Shown: positions 9,658 through 19,428 of the stretch, one piece after another
Layout of the letters: each line of letters begins with the position of its first letter
Numbering within the stretch: the stretch's first letter is position 1
From: Stenotrophomonas maltophilia
GTDB lineage: Bacteria; Pseudomonadota; Gammaproteobacteria; Xanthomonadales; Xanthomonadaceae
Assembly (NCBI RefSeq): GCF_002138415.1
Contig: NZ_CP015612.1
Location: forward strand, 2,086,001 to 2,150,000
DNA: 64,000 nucleotides
Direction of reading: 5' to 3'
The notes under the pieces: generated by a model
Told to the model about the DNA's origin: nothing
Seen by the model: the letters and a program-made list of their open reading frames with translations, nothing else
The model's database searches: none
Made by a program: the position numbers and the translations under genes

Positions 9658-12379
9658 CGTGCAGGACCTGTTCGCACGCGTGAAGCGCCGGTTGGCGCAG
9701 CGTCCGGATTCGGAGCATGGCCAGGCGATCGTGCGAGTGGTGCTGATCTCGCTGATCTTGGTCTATGTGCTCCTGTCGGGCGCCCGACTGCACCGCCTGG
9801 AGCAGTACCAGGGCGTGCTGGCAACGGTGTTGACCGGGCTGGGCCTGTCGCTGCTGTTGTTCGGCTGGCTGCTGTGGAAGCCGGAGCGCTCCGATCCACG
9901 GCGGGTCATCGGGATGCTGGCCGACTATGGCCTGATCGCGGTCGGCATGATCCAGATGGGCGAGCCGCTGGCGTGGGTGTATGCGGTGGTGATGTGGGTC
10001 ACGGTGGGCAACGGCCTGCGCTTCGGGCCGCGTTACCTGGCTGCCGCCATCGTGCTGGCGATGGTCAGTTTCGGCACCACCGTGCTGTTGACCCCTTACT
10101 GGCAGGCCAACCTGGGCCTGGCCATTTCCCTGTGGTTTGGGTTGTTGGCAGTACCGTTGTGCTGCTCCTCCCTGCTGCGCCGAAGGATGCGACATCCGAC
10201 CATGGATACGACCCCCGCCGCCGCCCATAATCGCTCGCTGTTGGCCCGTTTCAGGCAGCGCCTGTCCGGGCGCGAGGACAGCGAGCACGCGCAGAACCTG
10301 ATCCGCATCGTGATCACCGCGCTGTTCATCAGCTACCTGGGCTGGCGTTCGCTCAGTGGTGGCGGTGAAGCGCTGACCACGACCTGGTTGATTCTGGCCT
10401 TCGAGCTGACCATCTCCGCCGGCCTGCTGGCGGCGATCCTGGTCAATCCGGGTGTGTCGCATGTGCGCCGGGTGATCGGCATGCTGACCGATTACACCTG
10501 CATGGCCTGGATCATGACCATCCAGGGCGAGCCGGCAGCGCCGCTGTACGCGGTGATGCTGTGGGTGACGATCGGCAACGGCATGCGTTACGGCAGTACG
10601 TACCTGCGCGTGGCCACGGCCATGGGCTGCCTGGCGTTCCTGTGCACGGTGATGCTGTCGCCGTACTGGCGCGGTCACGATTATCTGGGCTGGGGCCTGC
10701 TGCTGGGCCTGGGCGCGATTCCGCTGTACTTCGATTCGCTGTTGCATGCCTTGACCCGCGCGGTCGCCGAGGCGCGCCAGGCCAACGAAGCCAAGAGCCG
10801 CTTTCTGGCCAACATGAGTCATGAGTTCCGCACGCCGCTGAACGGGCTGGCCGGCATGACCGAAGTGCTGGCCACCACTCGCCTGGACGATGAGCAGCGC
10901 GAATGCCTGAACACCATCCAGGCCTCGACCCGCAGCCTGTTGGCACTGGTGGAAGAGGTGCTGGACATCTCTGCCATCGAGGCCGGCAAGGTGCGCGTGG
11001 AGTGGCACGAGTTCGCGCTGGCCGATGTGCTGCAGGCGATCAATCTGATCCTGAGCCCGCAGACCCGCTCGAAATCACTGGACTACCGTGTGCAGGTGGA
11101 CGACAACGTGCCACCGCGCCTGCTTGGCGATGCCGGCCATCTGCAGCAGATCCTGCTGAACCTGATGGGCAACGCGGTCAAGTTCACCGACAGCGGCTAC
11201 GTGCATCTGCGCGTGTCCAGCCCGGATGCGCTGGGCAGCGAGCGGGTGCGGCTGCGATTCGAGATCGTCGACACGGGCATCGGCGTGCCGGTGGCGTTGC
11301 GCGGGCGCCTGTTCAATGCCTTCGAGCAGGGCGATGTGGGCCTGGCCCGTCGTCATGAGGGAACCGGCCTGGGCACGGCCATTGCCAAGGGCCTGGTCGA
11401 GTCGATGGGCGGGCAGGTCGGCTATGCGCCAAACAGCCCGCGCGGCAGCGTGTTCTGGGTCGAGATCACGCTGGACGTGGCAGAGACCTCATCAGCCCCG
11501 GCGGTTCCATCCGAGGTGGCTGAAGCCGGCAATGTCATCGCGTTTTCCAATCCCTTCCTGCGTCATCGTGCACGGGTGCGCAGCCTGCGGGTGCTGGTGG
11601 CCGACGACCATGAAGCCAACCGCATGGTGCTGCAGCGGTTGCTGGAGAAGGCCGGCCACAAGGTGACCTGCGTCAATGGCGGCGCCGAAGTGCTCGATGC
11701 ACTGGAGCAGGCCAGTTACGACGCAGCGATCGTCGATCTGCACATGCCCGGCATGAGCGGACTGGACCTGCTCAAGCAGTTGCGTGTGATGCAGGCCAGC
11801 GGCATGCCCTACGTGCCGGTGATGGTGCTGAGTGCGGACGTCACCCCCGAGTCCATCCTACGTTGCGAGCAGGCCGGTGCCCGCGCCTTCCTTGCCAAGC
11901 CCGTGGTGGCCACCCGCCTGCTGGAAGTGCTGGCTGATGTGGCGGCCAATACGCGCACCGAGTCGGGCATCCAGTCCGTGCCGGCGCTGCCGGTTGGCGA
12001 TGGCGTGCTCGATACTGCCGTGCTGGACGAGCTGGCGTCGCTGGGCATGGGCGACGGCTTCGAGCGTAAGTTCATCGACCAGTGCCTGGTGGATGTCGAT
12101 GCGAGCATGGGCCAGCTGCAGGCCTGCGGTGAACGCCAGGCCTGGGAGGACTTCCGCGAGCACGCCCACGCCCTGCGCGGGGTGGCGAGCAACCTGGGGT
12201 TGGTCCAGGTTGCCGCCTCCAGTGGCGAGATCATGCGCATGGCGGACTGGCAGTTGAAGGGCGAGTGGGTGGCCCGTCTCGGCAGTCTTGCCGCCGCACT
12301 GCGCAACGGCAGGAATGCGCTGGCCGCCCGCAGTGCCGATATCGCGCGGCGCGATGACAGCGAGCGCAGCCCGTCCTGA
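9650..12379 (+). CDS. rpfC: RpfC: hybrid sensor kinase for DSF with two tandem membrane input modules
   Basis: This 909-residue inner-membrane kinase has, in order: input module 1 (about residues 1-184, five hydrophobic segments), a homologous input module 2 (about 185-372), an HisKA domain with H391 in SHEFRTPL, an HATPase domain, a receiver with D696 in DLHMPGMSG, and an Hpt domain with H840 in HAHALRG. The two modules share the pattern DSEHxQxxxRxV and later MWVT.GNG.R. An internal Met (codon at 10202) sits where a single-module RpfC would begin. In Xanthomonas a separate rpfH resembles the RpfC input domain, so this looks like an in-frame rpfH-rpfC fusion. It agrees with the ten-segment RpfC described for the rpf-1 variant of S. 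maltophilia. GTG 9650 overlaps rpfG by 8 nt; GTG 9659 is an alternative start. Confidence 0.95.
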   Translation: MGDVQDLFARVKRRLAQRPDSEHGQAIVRVVLISLILVYVLLSGARLHRLEQYQGVLATVLTGLGLSLLLFGWLLWKPERSDPRRVIGMLADYGLIAVGMIQMGEPLAWVYAVVMWVTVGNGLRFGPRYLAAAIVLAMVSFGTTVLLTPYWQANLGLAISLWFGLLAVPLCCSSLLRRRMRHPTMDTTPAAAHNRSLLARFRQRLSGREDSEHAQNLIRIVITALFISYLGWRSLSGGGEALTTTWLILAFELTISAGLLAAILVNPGVSHVRRVIGMLTDYTCMAWIMTIQGEPAAPLYAVMLWVTIGNGMRYGSTYLRVATAMGCLAFLCTVMLSPYWRGHDYLGWGLLLGLGAIPLYFDSLLHALTRAVAEARQANEAKSRFLANMSHEFRTPLNGLAGMTEVLATTRLDDEQRECLNTIQASTRSLLALVEEVLDISAIEAGKVRVEWHEFALADVLQAINLILSPQTRSKSLDYRVQVDDNVPPRLLGDAGHLQQILLNLMGNAVKFTDSGYVHLRVSSPDALGSERVRLRFEIVDTGIGVPVALRGRLFNAFEQGDVGLARRHEGTGLGTAIAKGLVESMGGQVGYAPNSPRGSVFWVEITLDVAETSSAPAVPSEVAEAGNVIAFSNPFLRHRARVRSLRVLVADDHEANRMVLQRLLEKAGHKVTCVNGGAEVLDALEQASYDAAIVDLHMPGMSGLDLLKQLRVMQASGMPYVPVMVLSADVTPESILRCEQAGARAFLAKPVVATRLLEVLADVAANTRTESGIQSVPALPVGDGVLDTAVLDELASLGMGDGFERKFIDQCLVDVDASMGQLQACGERQAWEDFREHAHALRGVASNLGLVQVAASSGEIMRMADWQLKGEWVARLGSLAAALRNGRNALAARSADIARRDDSERSPS

Positions 12380-12391
12380 GCCACCGCGCTG

Positions 12392-13261
12392 TCAGGCCGG
12401 GTCGCCATTGCGCCGGGCCTGCGCCCGCACCAGCCGGTCCATGGTGCGCAGGGACTTCTCGCCGAGCTGCATGGCGGTGTCCACCCAGATCTCGGTGATC
12501 CGCATCATTTCGTGCAGCGGCACCATGCTGGCGATTTCGTTCACCTCACGCATCGCGGCCCAGGCATGTGGAATCCGCTTGCTGTCCTTGATCACCCGTT
12601 CGACCGCGGCGACGCCTTCGCCGACGGGCACCACGATATCGACCAGGCCCATCTCCTTGAGCTGGCTGGCGGTATAGAGGTTGCCCTCGAGCATGATCTT
12701 CTCGGCCAGTCGCGGGCTGATCCGCTGGCACAGGAAGGAGTAGGCGCCCATGCCCGGGAACAGATCGAACAACACCTCCGGCAGGCCCATCAGTACACCT
12801 TCCTCGGCGACGATGGTGTGGCAGCTCAGTGCGGCCTCGAAGCCGCCGCCCAGGGCATTGCCCTGGACCAGGGCAATGCTGTGCGCACGTGCACCGAGCC
12901 CGGCATGGAAGGCATGCACGCCGCGCACGCAGCGTTGGGCATAGTCGAGCAGTCGGGCGCGGTCACCTTCGCGGATCAGCCGGCAGAACAGCTCAAGGTC
13001 GCCGCCCAGGTTGAACACGTCACTGTCCGAGGCCAGGACGACATGGGGTGACAGGACGTGCGAGGCGCTGAGGCGATCGCCCAGCTCGCGCTGGTAGTCG
13101 ACGATGTCATCGACCAGTCGTGAGGCGAAGCAGGGCCGGCCCGGCTGGTTGGCCAGGTTGGCATGCATGTGGATCCAGTACACATCCCGCTCGGGCTCTT
13201 CGGTGATGCGCAGGGTAGGGTGCAGCGAGGGGCGGGTGATGATGGGGCGTACTGCGGACAT
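12392..13261 (-). CDS. rpfF: RpfF: DSF synthase (crotonase-fold thioesterase/dehydratase)
   Basis: The 289-residue enzyme makes the DSF signal cis-11-methyl-2-dodecenoic acid from acyl-ACP. Both catalytic glutamates of the family are present, in GGGFEAALSCH and in MGLPEVLFD. ATG 13261 gives the usual 289 residues; an upstream non-ATG extension to 13378 is low-complexity and rejected. It faces rpfC, with only 12 bp between the stop codons, the classical rpf arrangement. A terminator between rpfB and rpfF implies that rpfF also has its own promoter. Confidence 0.96.
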   Translation of the reverse strand: MSAVRPIITRPSLHPTLRITEEPERDVYWIHMHANLANQPGRPCFASRLVDDIVDYQRELGDRLSASHVLSPHVVLASDSDVFNLGGDLELFCRLIREGDRARLLDYAQRCVRGVHAFHAGLGARAHSIALVQGNALGGGFEAALSCHTIVAEEGVLMGLPEVLFDLFPGMGAYSFLCQRISPRLAEKIMLEGNLYTASQLKEMGLVDIVVPVGEGVAAVERVIKDSKRIPHAWAAMREVNEIASMVPLHEMMRITEIWVDTAMQLGEKSLRTMDRLVRAQARRNGDPA

Positions 13262-13404
13262 GGGAGTTCTCCGTGTGACCGTCCGGCCAACCGCAGAGCG
13301 GACGGAGAGGAGTGAGGGGAGGCGAGCTGAACGTGCGGCGGCGACTGATTCTATGCACCTGTCGTGAACCGCTCGCAAGCGCCGTGCCGGCCATGTTCCG
13401 GTAA

Positions 13405-13434
13405 TAAAAAGACCCCGCCGTTGCCGGCGGGGTC
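13405..13434 (-). terminator. Rho-independent terminator of rpfB
   Basis: On the minus strand a 10-bp stem (GACCCCGCCG with CGGCGGGGTC, 13411-13420 and 13425-13434) with a 4-nt loop is followed by TTTTTAT. It lies 28 bp after the rpfB stop and upstream of rpfF, so readthrough into rpfF should be limited. Confidence 0.9.
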
Positions 13435-13462
13435 CCTGTTCTGCTCGCTTGCCCGGAAACCC

Positions 13463-15139
13463 TTACGGGGCGGGCGTATCACGCAGCTCGCGACGGAGAA
13501 TCTTGCCGACGTTGGTCTTCGGCAGCTCCTTTCGGAATTCCACGATTCTGGGGTGCTTGTAACCGGTCAGGTTTGCCCGCGCGTGTTCCTTGACCATTTC
13601 AGCGGTCAGGTTCGGGTCCTTCTTCACGATCACGACCTTGACCACTTCGCCGGACTTCTCATCCGGGACACCGACGGCGGCGACTTCCAGCACGCCCGGC
13701 ATCATCGCGATGACGTCCTCGACTTCATTCGGGTACACGTTGAAGCCGGACACCAGGATCATGTCCTTCTTGCGGTCGACGATGTAGAAGAAGCCCTGTT
13801 CGTCCATCCTGGCCATGTCGCCGGTGTGCAGCCAGCCGTCCGCATCGATGGCGGTGGCGGTTTCTTCCGGGCGCTGCCAATAACCCTTCATCACCTGCGG
13901 GCCCTTGATGCACAGCTCGCCCACTTCGCCCAGCGCCAGGATGTTGCCATTGTCGTCCTTGATGCAGGCATCGGTGGACGGGATCGGCAGGCCGATGGCG
14001 CCGTTGTACTCGGGCAGGGTGAGCGGGTTGATGCAGGCTGCTGGCGAGGTTTCGGTCAAGCCGTAGGCTTCGACCAGGGTCACGCCGGTGACCTTCTTCC
14101 AGCGTTCGGCCACGGCACGTTGCACCGCCATGCCACCGCCCAGGGTGAACTTGACCGAAGAGAAGTCGATCTCGTCGAAGCCCGGGGTGTTGAGCAGGCC
14201 GTTGAACAGCGTGTTGACGCCGGTGATGGCAGTGAAGCGGGTGCCCTTGAGCTCCTTGACGAAGCCCTTCATGTCGCGCGGGTTGGTGATCAGGTAGTTG
14301 CAGCCACCGAACTTCATGAAGACCAGACCGTTCGCGGTCAGCGCGAAGATGTGGTACAGCGGCAGGGCGGTGATGATCACTTCCTTGCCCGGCTCGATGC
14401 CCGAGGTGGACAACCACGCCGACGCCTGCTGCATGTTGGCGATCAGGTTGCGGTTGGTCAGCATCGCACCCTTGGCCACGCCGGTGGTGCCGCCGGTGTA
14501 CTGCAGGAAGGCGATGTCGTCGTGGTCGATCTCGACCGGCGGAAGCGCATGGCGGCTGCCCAGCTTGAGCGCCTGCTTGAAGCGGACGGCGCCCTTGATG
14601 TGGTAGTTGGGCACCATCTTCTTGACGTACTTCAACACGAAGTTGACGATCGCGCCCTTGGCGCCGAGCAGGTCGCCCAGGCCGGTGGTGACCACGTGCT
14701 TGACCGGCGTATCGGCGATGACCTGTTCGACGGTGTCGCCGAAGTTGTCGACCACCACCAGGGCACTGACGCCGGCATCAATCAGCTGGTGCTTGAGTTC
14801 GCGCGCGGTGTACAGCGGGTTGACGTTGACCACGGTCAGGCCGGCGCGCAGCACGCCGAAGGTGGCCACCGGGTACTGCAGGCAGTTGGGCATCATCAGG
14901 GCGACGCGGTCACCCTTCTTGAGCTTGAGCTCACCCAGCAGGTAGGCGGCGAACTGGGTGACCAGCGCATCCGTCTCACCATAGGTGAGCACCTTGCCGA
15001 AGCTGGAGTAGGCGGGACGGTCGCGGAATTTCGCGACGGAAGCGTCGAAGACCGAGGCGACCGAATGGAATTCGTTGACGTCGATTTCGGCGGGAACGCC
15101 TTTCGGATAGCTCTGCAGCCAGGGACGATCCAGACTCAT
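13463..15139 (-). CDS. rpfB: RpfB: fatty acyl-CoA ligase of the DSF cluster
   Basis: The 558-residue adenylate-forming enzyme resembles FadD. The AMP-binding P-loop is YTGGTTGVAKGA, followed by YGLTETSPA and the hinge and C-terminal motif GWLHTGD...DRKKDMI. Known RpfB proteins activate free fatty acids to acyl-CoA and help turn over DSF. ATG 15139 has a strong GGAGGGGG ribosome site just upstream. It lies on the same strand as rpfF, but a terminator separates them. Confidence 0.95.
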   Translation of the reverse strand: MSLDRPWLQSYPKGVPAEIDVNEFHSVASVFDASVAKFRDRPAYSSFGKVLTYGETDALVTQFAAYLLGELKLKKGDRVALMMPNCLQYPVATFGVLRAGLTVVNVNPLYTARELKHQLIDAGVSALVVVDNFGDTVEQVIADTPVKHVVTTGLGDLLGAKGAIVNFVLKYVKKMVPNYHIKGAVRFKQALKLGSRHALPPVEIDHDDIAFLQYTGGTTGVAKGAMLTNRNLIANMQQASAWLSTSGIEPGKEVIITALPLYHIFALTANGLVFMKFGGCNYLITNPRDMKGFVKELKGTRFTAITGVNTLFNGLLNTPGFDEIDFSSVKFTLGGGMAVQRAVAERWKKVTGVTLVEAYGLTETSPAACINPLTLPEYNGAIGLPIPSTDACIKDDNGNILALGEVGELCIKGPQVMKGYWQRPEETATAIDADGWLHTGDMARMDEQGFFYIVDRKKDMILVSGFNVYPNEVEDVIAMMPGVLEVAAVGVPDEKSGEVVKVVIVKKDPNLTAEMVKEHARANLTGYKHPRIVEFRKELPKTNVGKILRRELRDTPAP

Positions 15140-15260
15140 ATTCCCCCTCCAGGAATCGTGATGTTTTAGGTTACGGCCCTGAGCGTATCGACAATGACCG
15201 TTCATTGCAGCATACCCCGCCGTAGGGAAAACGCGAAGAGGGGTCGCGGAGGCTGCAGTG

Positions 15261-15335
15261 GTAGGTGCCGACCTTGATCGGCACAGGATTGCGAGGGGGC
15301 GCTGTGGAGGCGTGCCCACCAAGGTGGGCACCTAC
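15261..15335. repeat. GTAG-type REP dimer
   Basis: GTAG plus a GTGCCGACC-type hairpin (15265-15284) faces a GTGCCCACC-AA-GGTGGGCAC hairpin (15312-15331) that ends in CTAC. It lies between the convergent-side end of betA and the 5' end of rpfB. Confidence 0.8.
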
Positions 15336-15372
15336 CGATTAGGAGTGTGCGTCTGCCGAAGGGGCGCTTGCG

Positions 15373-17055
15373 TCAGCCCTTGTTGCGCACCGGCGCACCG
15401 TTGGCCTTGTAGTACGGCGCGGTGCTGCGGGCCAGCGGGGTGCGGCCACGGATCACGTCGGCCAGCTTCTCGGCCATCATGATGGTCGGTGCGTTGAGGT
15501 TGCCGGTCACCACCTGCGGCATGATCGAGGCATCGACAATGCGCAGGCCTTCCAGGCCGTGCACGCGGCCCTGGCCGTCGACCACGGCCATCGGGTCATC
15601 GGCGTGGCCCATCTTGTTCGAGCACGACGGGTGGTAGGCGGTCTCGGCATGTTCACGGACGAACGCATCGATCTGCGCATCGGTCTGCAATGCGCTGCCC
15701 GGGGAAATCTCGCGGCCGCTGTACGGTGCCAGCGCCGGCTGCGCGAAGATCTCGCGGGTGATGCGGATCGCGGCACGGAACTCGCGCCAGTCCTGGTCGT
15801 GCGACATGTAGTTGAACAGGATGCTCGGATGTTCGCGCGGATCCTTCGAGCGCACATGGATGCGGCCGCGGCTGGGCGAGCGCATCGAACCGACGTGCAT
15901 CTGGAAGCTGTGTGCCTTGATCGGGTTGGAGCCGTTGTAATTGATCGCCACCGGCAGGAAGTGGTACTGCAGGTTCGGCCAGTCGAACTCGGCGTCGCTG
16001 CGGATGAAGCCACCGGCCTCGAACTGGTTGCTGGCGCCGATGCCGGTGCCCAGGAACAGCCATTCCGCACCGATTGCCGGCTGGTTGTACAGCTTCAGAG
16101 CCGGGGCCAGCGAGACGGGCTTCTTGCATTCGTACTGCAGGTACATTTCCAGGTGATCCTGCAGGTTGGCGCCGACGCCCGGCAGGTGGTGCACCAGGTC
16201 GATGTCGAGGCTGCGCAGCAGGTCGGCCGGGCCGACGCCCGAGCGCTGCAGGATCTGCGGCGAGGCGATGGCGCCGCCGCACAGCAGCACTTCGCGGCGC
16301 GCGGTGGCACGCTGCGGCTGGTCGTTGTGCAGCCACTGCACGCCCACCGCACGCTTTCCCGAGAACAGGATGCGGTCGGTCAGCGCGTGGGTGACGATGG
16401 TCAGGTTCGGGCGCGGCTTGGCCAGGTCCAGGTAGCCGCGGGCGGTGCTGGAACGACGGCCCTTCGGGGTCACCGTGCGGTCCATCGGGCCGAAGCCTTC
16501 CTGCTGGTAGCCGTTGAGGTCGTCGGTGCGCGGGTAGCCGGCCTGCACGCCGGCTTCGACCATCGCAGCGAACAGCTCGTTGTTGCCGGCCTTCGGCGTG
16601 GTCACGCGCAGCGGGCCGTCGCCACCGTGGTAGTCGTTGGGGCCGATGTCACGGGTTTCCGCTTTGCGGAAGTACGGCAGGCAGTCCAGGTAGGTCCAGT
16701 CTTCCAGGCCCGGCATGCTGGCCCAGTTGTCGTAGTCCATCGCGTTGCCGCGGATGTAGCACATGCCGTTGATCAGCGACGAGCCGCCCAGACCCTTGCC
16801 GCGGCCGCAGTCCATGCGGCGGTTGTTCATGAAGGGCTCGGGATCGGTCTTGTACGCCCAGTTGTAGCGCTTGCCCTGCAGCGGGAAGGCCAGTGCCGCC
16901 GGCATCTGGGTACGGAAGTCGAGCCGGTAGTCCGGGCCACCGGCTTCCAGCAGCAGCACGCTGACATCGGCATCTTCGGTGAGGCGGGTGGCCAGCACGT
17001 TGCCGGCCGAACCGGCGCCGATGATGATGTAGTCGTACTCGTTATGGGTGCTCAT
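15373..17055 (-). CDS. betA: Choline dehydrogenase
   Basis: This 560-residue GMC-family FAD enzyme oxidises choline to betaine aldehyde at the membrane. The dinucleotide-binding GAGSAG is at residues 13-18. The GMC signatures [15 protein letters not shown] and the C-terminal active-site region [13 protein letters not shown] (catalytic His) are present. It is the last gene of a betI-betB-betA block and follows betB by about 100 bp. Confidence 0.96.
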   Translation of the reverse strand: MSTHNEYDYIIIGAGSAGNVLATRLTEDADVSVLLLEAGGPDYRLDFRTQMPAALAFPLQGKRYNWAYKTDPEPFMNNRRMDCGRGKGLGGSSLINGMCYIRGNAMDYDNWASMPGLEDWTYLDCLPYFRKAETRDIGPNDYHGGDGPLRVTTPKAGNNELFAAMVEAGVQAGYPRTDDLNGYQQEGFGPMDRTVTPKGRRSSTARGYLDLAKPRPNLTIVTHALTDRILFSGKRAVGVQWLHNDQPQRATARREVLLCGGAIASPQILQRSGVGPADLLRSLDIDLVHHLPGVGANLQDHLEMYLQYECKKPVSLAPALKLYNQPAIGAEWLFLGTGIGASNQFEAGGFIRSDAEFDWPNLQYHFLPVAINYNGSNPIKAHSFQMHVGSMRSPSRGRIHVRSKDPREHPSILFNYMSHDQDWREFRAAIRITREIFAQPALAPYSGREISPGSALQTDAQIDAFVREHAETAYHPSCSNKMGHADDPMAVVDGQGRVHGLEGLRIVDASIMPQVVTGNLNAPTIMMAEKLADVIRGRTPLARSTAPYYKANGAPVRNKG

Positions 17056-17156
17056 GGGTGTCTCCTGCAGGCCGGGGCGCGCTGCAGGCAGGCGTCCCGG
17101 CGGAATGTCGGATCGGCGCGGTGGCCGGACGAAGGTGCGCGCTCAGGGCGCGCCGA

Positions 17157-18629
17157 TCAGAACACGCTGGCGTAGTCGCCCAGTTCCACCTGCACCGACT
17201 TGATGCGGGTGTAGTGGCCGAGGGTGGAGAGGCCGTTCTCACGGCCGACGCCGGATTCCTTGTAGCCGCCGACCGGCATTTCGGCCGGCGATTCACCCCA
17301 GGTGTTGATCCAGCAGATGCCGGCTTCCAGGCGGTGGATGATGCGGTGGGCGCGGCTGACCTCCTTGCTGACCACGCCAGCGGCGAGGCCGAAGGTGGTG
17401 TCGTTGGCACGACGCACCACTTCGTCTTCGTCGTCGTAGGCGAGGATGCTCATCACCGGCCCGAAGATCTCTTCCTTGACGATGGTCATGTCATCGCGGC
17501 AGTCGGAGAACACGGTCGGCAGCACGTAGGCGCCATTGGCCAGCGCGCCTTCGGTGGCACGGCCGCCGCCGGTCAGCAGGCGAGCGCCTTCGGCCTTGCC
17601 GCTTTCGATGTAGCGCAGCACGTTTTCCATGTGCGGGAAGCTGGTCAGCGGACCGAAGTTGGTCTCGGCGGCCATCGGGTCGCCGATGCGGATGCGCTTG
17701 ACGCGCTCGACCACGGCGGCTTCGAACGCGGCCAGCATGCTGCGCGGCACGAACACGCGGGTGCCGTTGGTGCAGACCTGGCCGGAGCTGAAGAAGTTGG
17801 CCATCACCGCGATGTCGGCGGCGCGGTCGAGGTCGGCGTCATCGCAGATCACCAGCGGCGACTTGCCGCCCAGTTCCATGGTCACCTCCTTCAGTGACGA
17901 GGACGCGGCGCTGGCCATGACCTTCTTGCCGGTGGCGACGCCGCCGGTGAAGGAGATCTTCTCGATCACCGGGTGCTCGGTCAGCCACTGGCCGATCTCG
18001 CGGCCCGGGCCCTGAACGACGTTGAACACGCCGGCCGGCACGCCGGCTTCGGTGTAGATCTCGGCCAGCCGGATCGCAGTCAGCGGGGTCACTTCCGACG
18101 GCTTGAACACCATCGCGTTGCCGGCGGCCAGGGCCGGGGCCGACTTCCACATGGCGATCTGGATCGGGTAGTTCCAGGCACCGATACCGGCGACCACGCC
18201 CAGCGGCTCGCGGCGGGTGTAGAAGAAGCTCGATTCGCGCAGCGGCAGCTGGATGCCTTCGATGGCGGTGGCCAGGCCGGCGTAGTACTCGACCACGTCG
18301 GCACCGGTGACGATGTCCACGGTGGTGGTTTCGGCCAGCGCCTTGCCGGTGTCCAGGGTTTCCAGGTGCGCCAGTTCGTCGTTGCGCTCGCGCAGGATCT
18401 CGACGGCGCGGCGCAGGATGCGCGAACGCTCCATGGCGGTCATCGCCGCCCACACCTTCTGGCCTTCGGCCGCGCTCTGCACGGCGCGTTCGACGTCGGC
18501 CTGGCTGGCGACCTGCACTTCAGCGATCACTTCACCGGTGGCCGGGTTGACGGTCTTGAAGGTCTTGCCGCTGGTGGCGTCGACGCGCTGGCCGTGGATG
18601 TAGAGCTGTTGGACGGGCAGGGTGGTCAT
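17157..18629 (-). CDS. betB: Betaine aldehyde dehydrogenase
   Basis: The 490-residue NAD-dependent enzyme converts betaine aldehyde to glycine betaine, the osmoprotectant. The catalytic glutamate is in MELGGKSP and the cysteine in [11 protein letters not shown]. Length is the same as E. coli BetB. ATG 18629 is preceded by an AAGGAGTA-type ribosome site. It is 38 bp downstream of betI. Confidence 0.96.
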   Translation of the reverse strand: MTTLPVQQLYIHGQRVDATSGKTFKTVNPATGEVIAEVQVASQADVERAVQSAAEGQKVWAAMTAMERSRILRRAVEILRERNDELAHLETLDTGKALAETTTVDIVTGADVVEYYAGLATAIEGIQLPLRESSFFYTRREPLGVVAGIGAWNYPIQIAMWKSAPALAAGNAMVFKPSEVTPLTAIRLAEIYTEAGVPAGVFNVVQGPGREIGQWLTEHPVIEKISFTGGVATGKKVMASAASSSLKEVTMELGGKSPLVICDDADLDRAADIAVMANFFSSGQVCTNGTRVFVPRSMLAAFEAAVVERVKRIRIGDPMAAETNFGPLTSFPHMENVLRYIESGKAEGARLLTGGGRATEGALANGAYVLPTVFSDCRDDMTIVKEEIFGPVMSILAYDDEDEVVRRANDTTFGLAAGVVSKEVSRAHRIIHRLEAGICWINTWGESPAEMPVGGYKESGVGRENGLSTLGHYTRIKSVQVELGDYASVF

Positions 18630-18667
18630 GGGGCGTACTCCTTGGAAGGGGGCGGGTGCTGAAGCGC

Positions 18668-19258
18668 TTATAGCGCGACAGCCTGCAACTGGAAGTCGAT
18701 ATAGCCGTAAGCGATGCGCCGGGACTTCTCGGCGTTGAACTGGCCGCCGACCAGGCTGCCGCGCAACCACAGGCCGTCGATCATCGCGGCCAGGCCACGG
18801 GCGGCCAGGCGGGCCTGCGGGTGCGGCAGCAGGCGGTTGAACTGGTGGCACAGGTTGGAGAACAGGCGCTGGTCGTTGGCGCGCTGCAGCCGGGCCAGTT
18901 CCGGCTGGTGCATGCTCGCGGCCCAGAAGGTCAGCCAGACGCGCATCGCGGTGCCGTTGATCTGGCTGTCGTCGAAGTTGCCATCGACGATGGCGCGCAG
19001 CTGCTCGCGCGGGTCGTCGCTGGCGTCGGCGCGGTAACGGGCGACCGCGTCCTTCAGCTCGCGCAGGATCTGCCGCATTGCAGCATTGAGCAGGCCGTCC
19101 TTGTCGCCGAAGTAGTGGGCGACGATGCCGCTGGACAGCCCGGCCTTCTTCGCGATGGTGGCGACGGTCGCATCGGCCATGCCGATCTCGTCGATGGTCT
19201 GGAAAGTGGCCCGGATCAGCTGCTCGCGCCGTACCGGTTCCACGCCTTTCTTCGGCAT
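18668..19258 (-). CDS. betI: BetI: TetR-family repressor of the choline-betaine genes
   Basis: The 196-residue protein has an N-terminal TetR helix-turn-helix (about residues 10-55, [22 protein letters not shown] region) and the BetI-type C-terminal choline-sensing domain. In E. coli BetI represses both arms of the bet locus and is relieved by choline. ATG 19258 gives [12 protein letters not shown], the usual BetI start. A longer frame upstream would cover the operator and was rejected. Confidence 0.95.
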   Translation of the reverse strand: MPKKGVEPVRREQLIRATFQTIDEIGMADATVATIAKKAGLSSGIVAHYFGDKDGLLNAAMRQILRELKDAVARYRADASDDPREQLRAIVDGNFDDSQINGTAMRVWLTFWAASMHQPELARLQRANDQRLFSNLCHQFNRLLPHPQARLAARGLAAMIDGLWLRGSLVGGQFNAEKSRRIAYGYIDFQLQAVAL

Positions 19259-19310
19259 TGTCTCTCCACGGATTGCGACCCGAAGGATCGGGCTGCCCGC
19301 CATTATGCTT

Positions 19311-19338
19311 TTTATTGATTGAACGTTCAATCAATAAA
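19311..19338. promoter_or_regulatory. BetI operator: perfect 28-bp palindrome
   Basis: TTTATTGATTGAAC (19311-19324) is followed directly by its exact reverse complement (19325-19338). It sits between divergent betI and betT, 53 bp from betI and 91 bp from betT. ATTGA-TTGAACGTTCAA-TCAAT-type palindromes are the known BetI site, so one operator can control both transcripts. Confidence 0.92.
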
Positions 19339-19428
19339 CCCTAGGATGCGCTCGCGCCCCACGCCATGGGCCCGGTTTACCGGTCCGGCCCCGCCCATGT
19401 GCTCCCTCGGACTTGATGAGACGACCCC

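Noticed and set aside
13262..13378. N-terminal extension of rpfF to 13378
   Set aside because: It starts at a non-ATG codon, is Arg/Ser-rich, and known RpfF proteins begin MSAV at the ATG at 13261.
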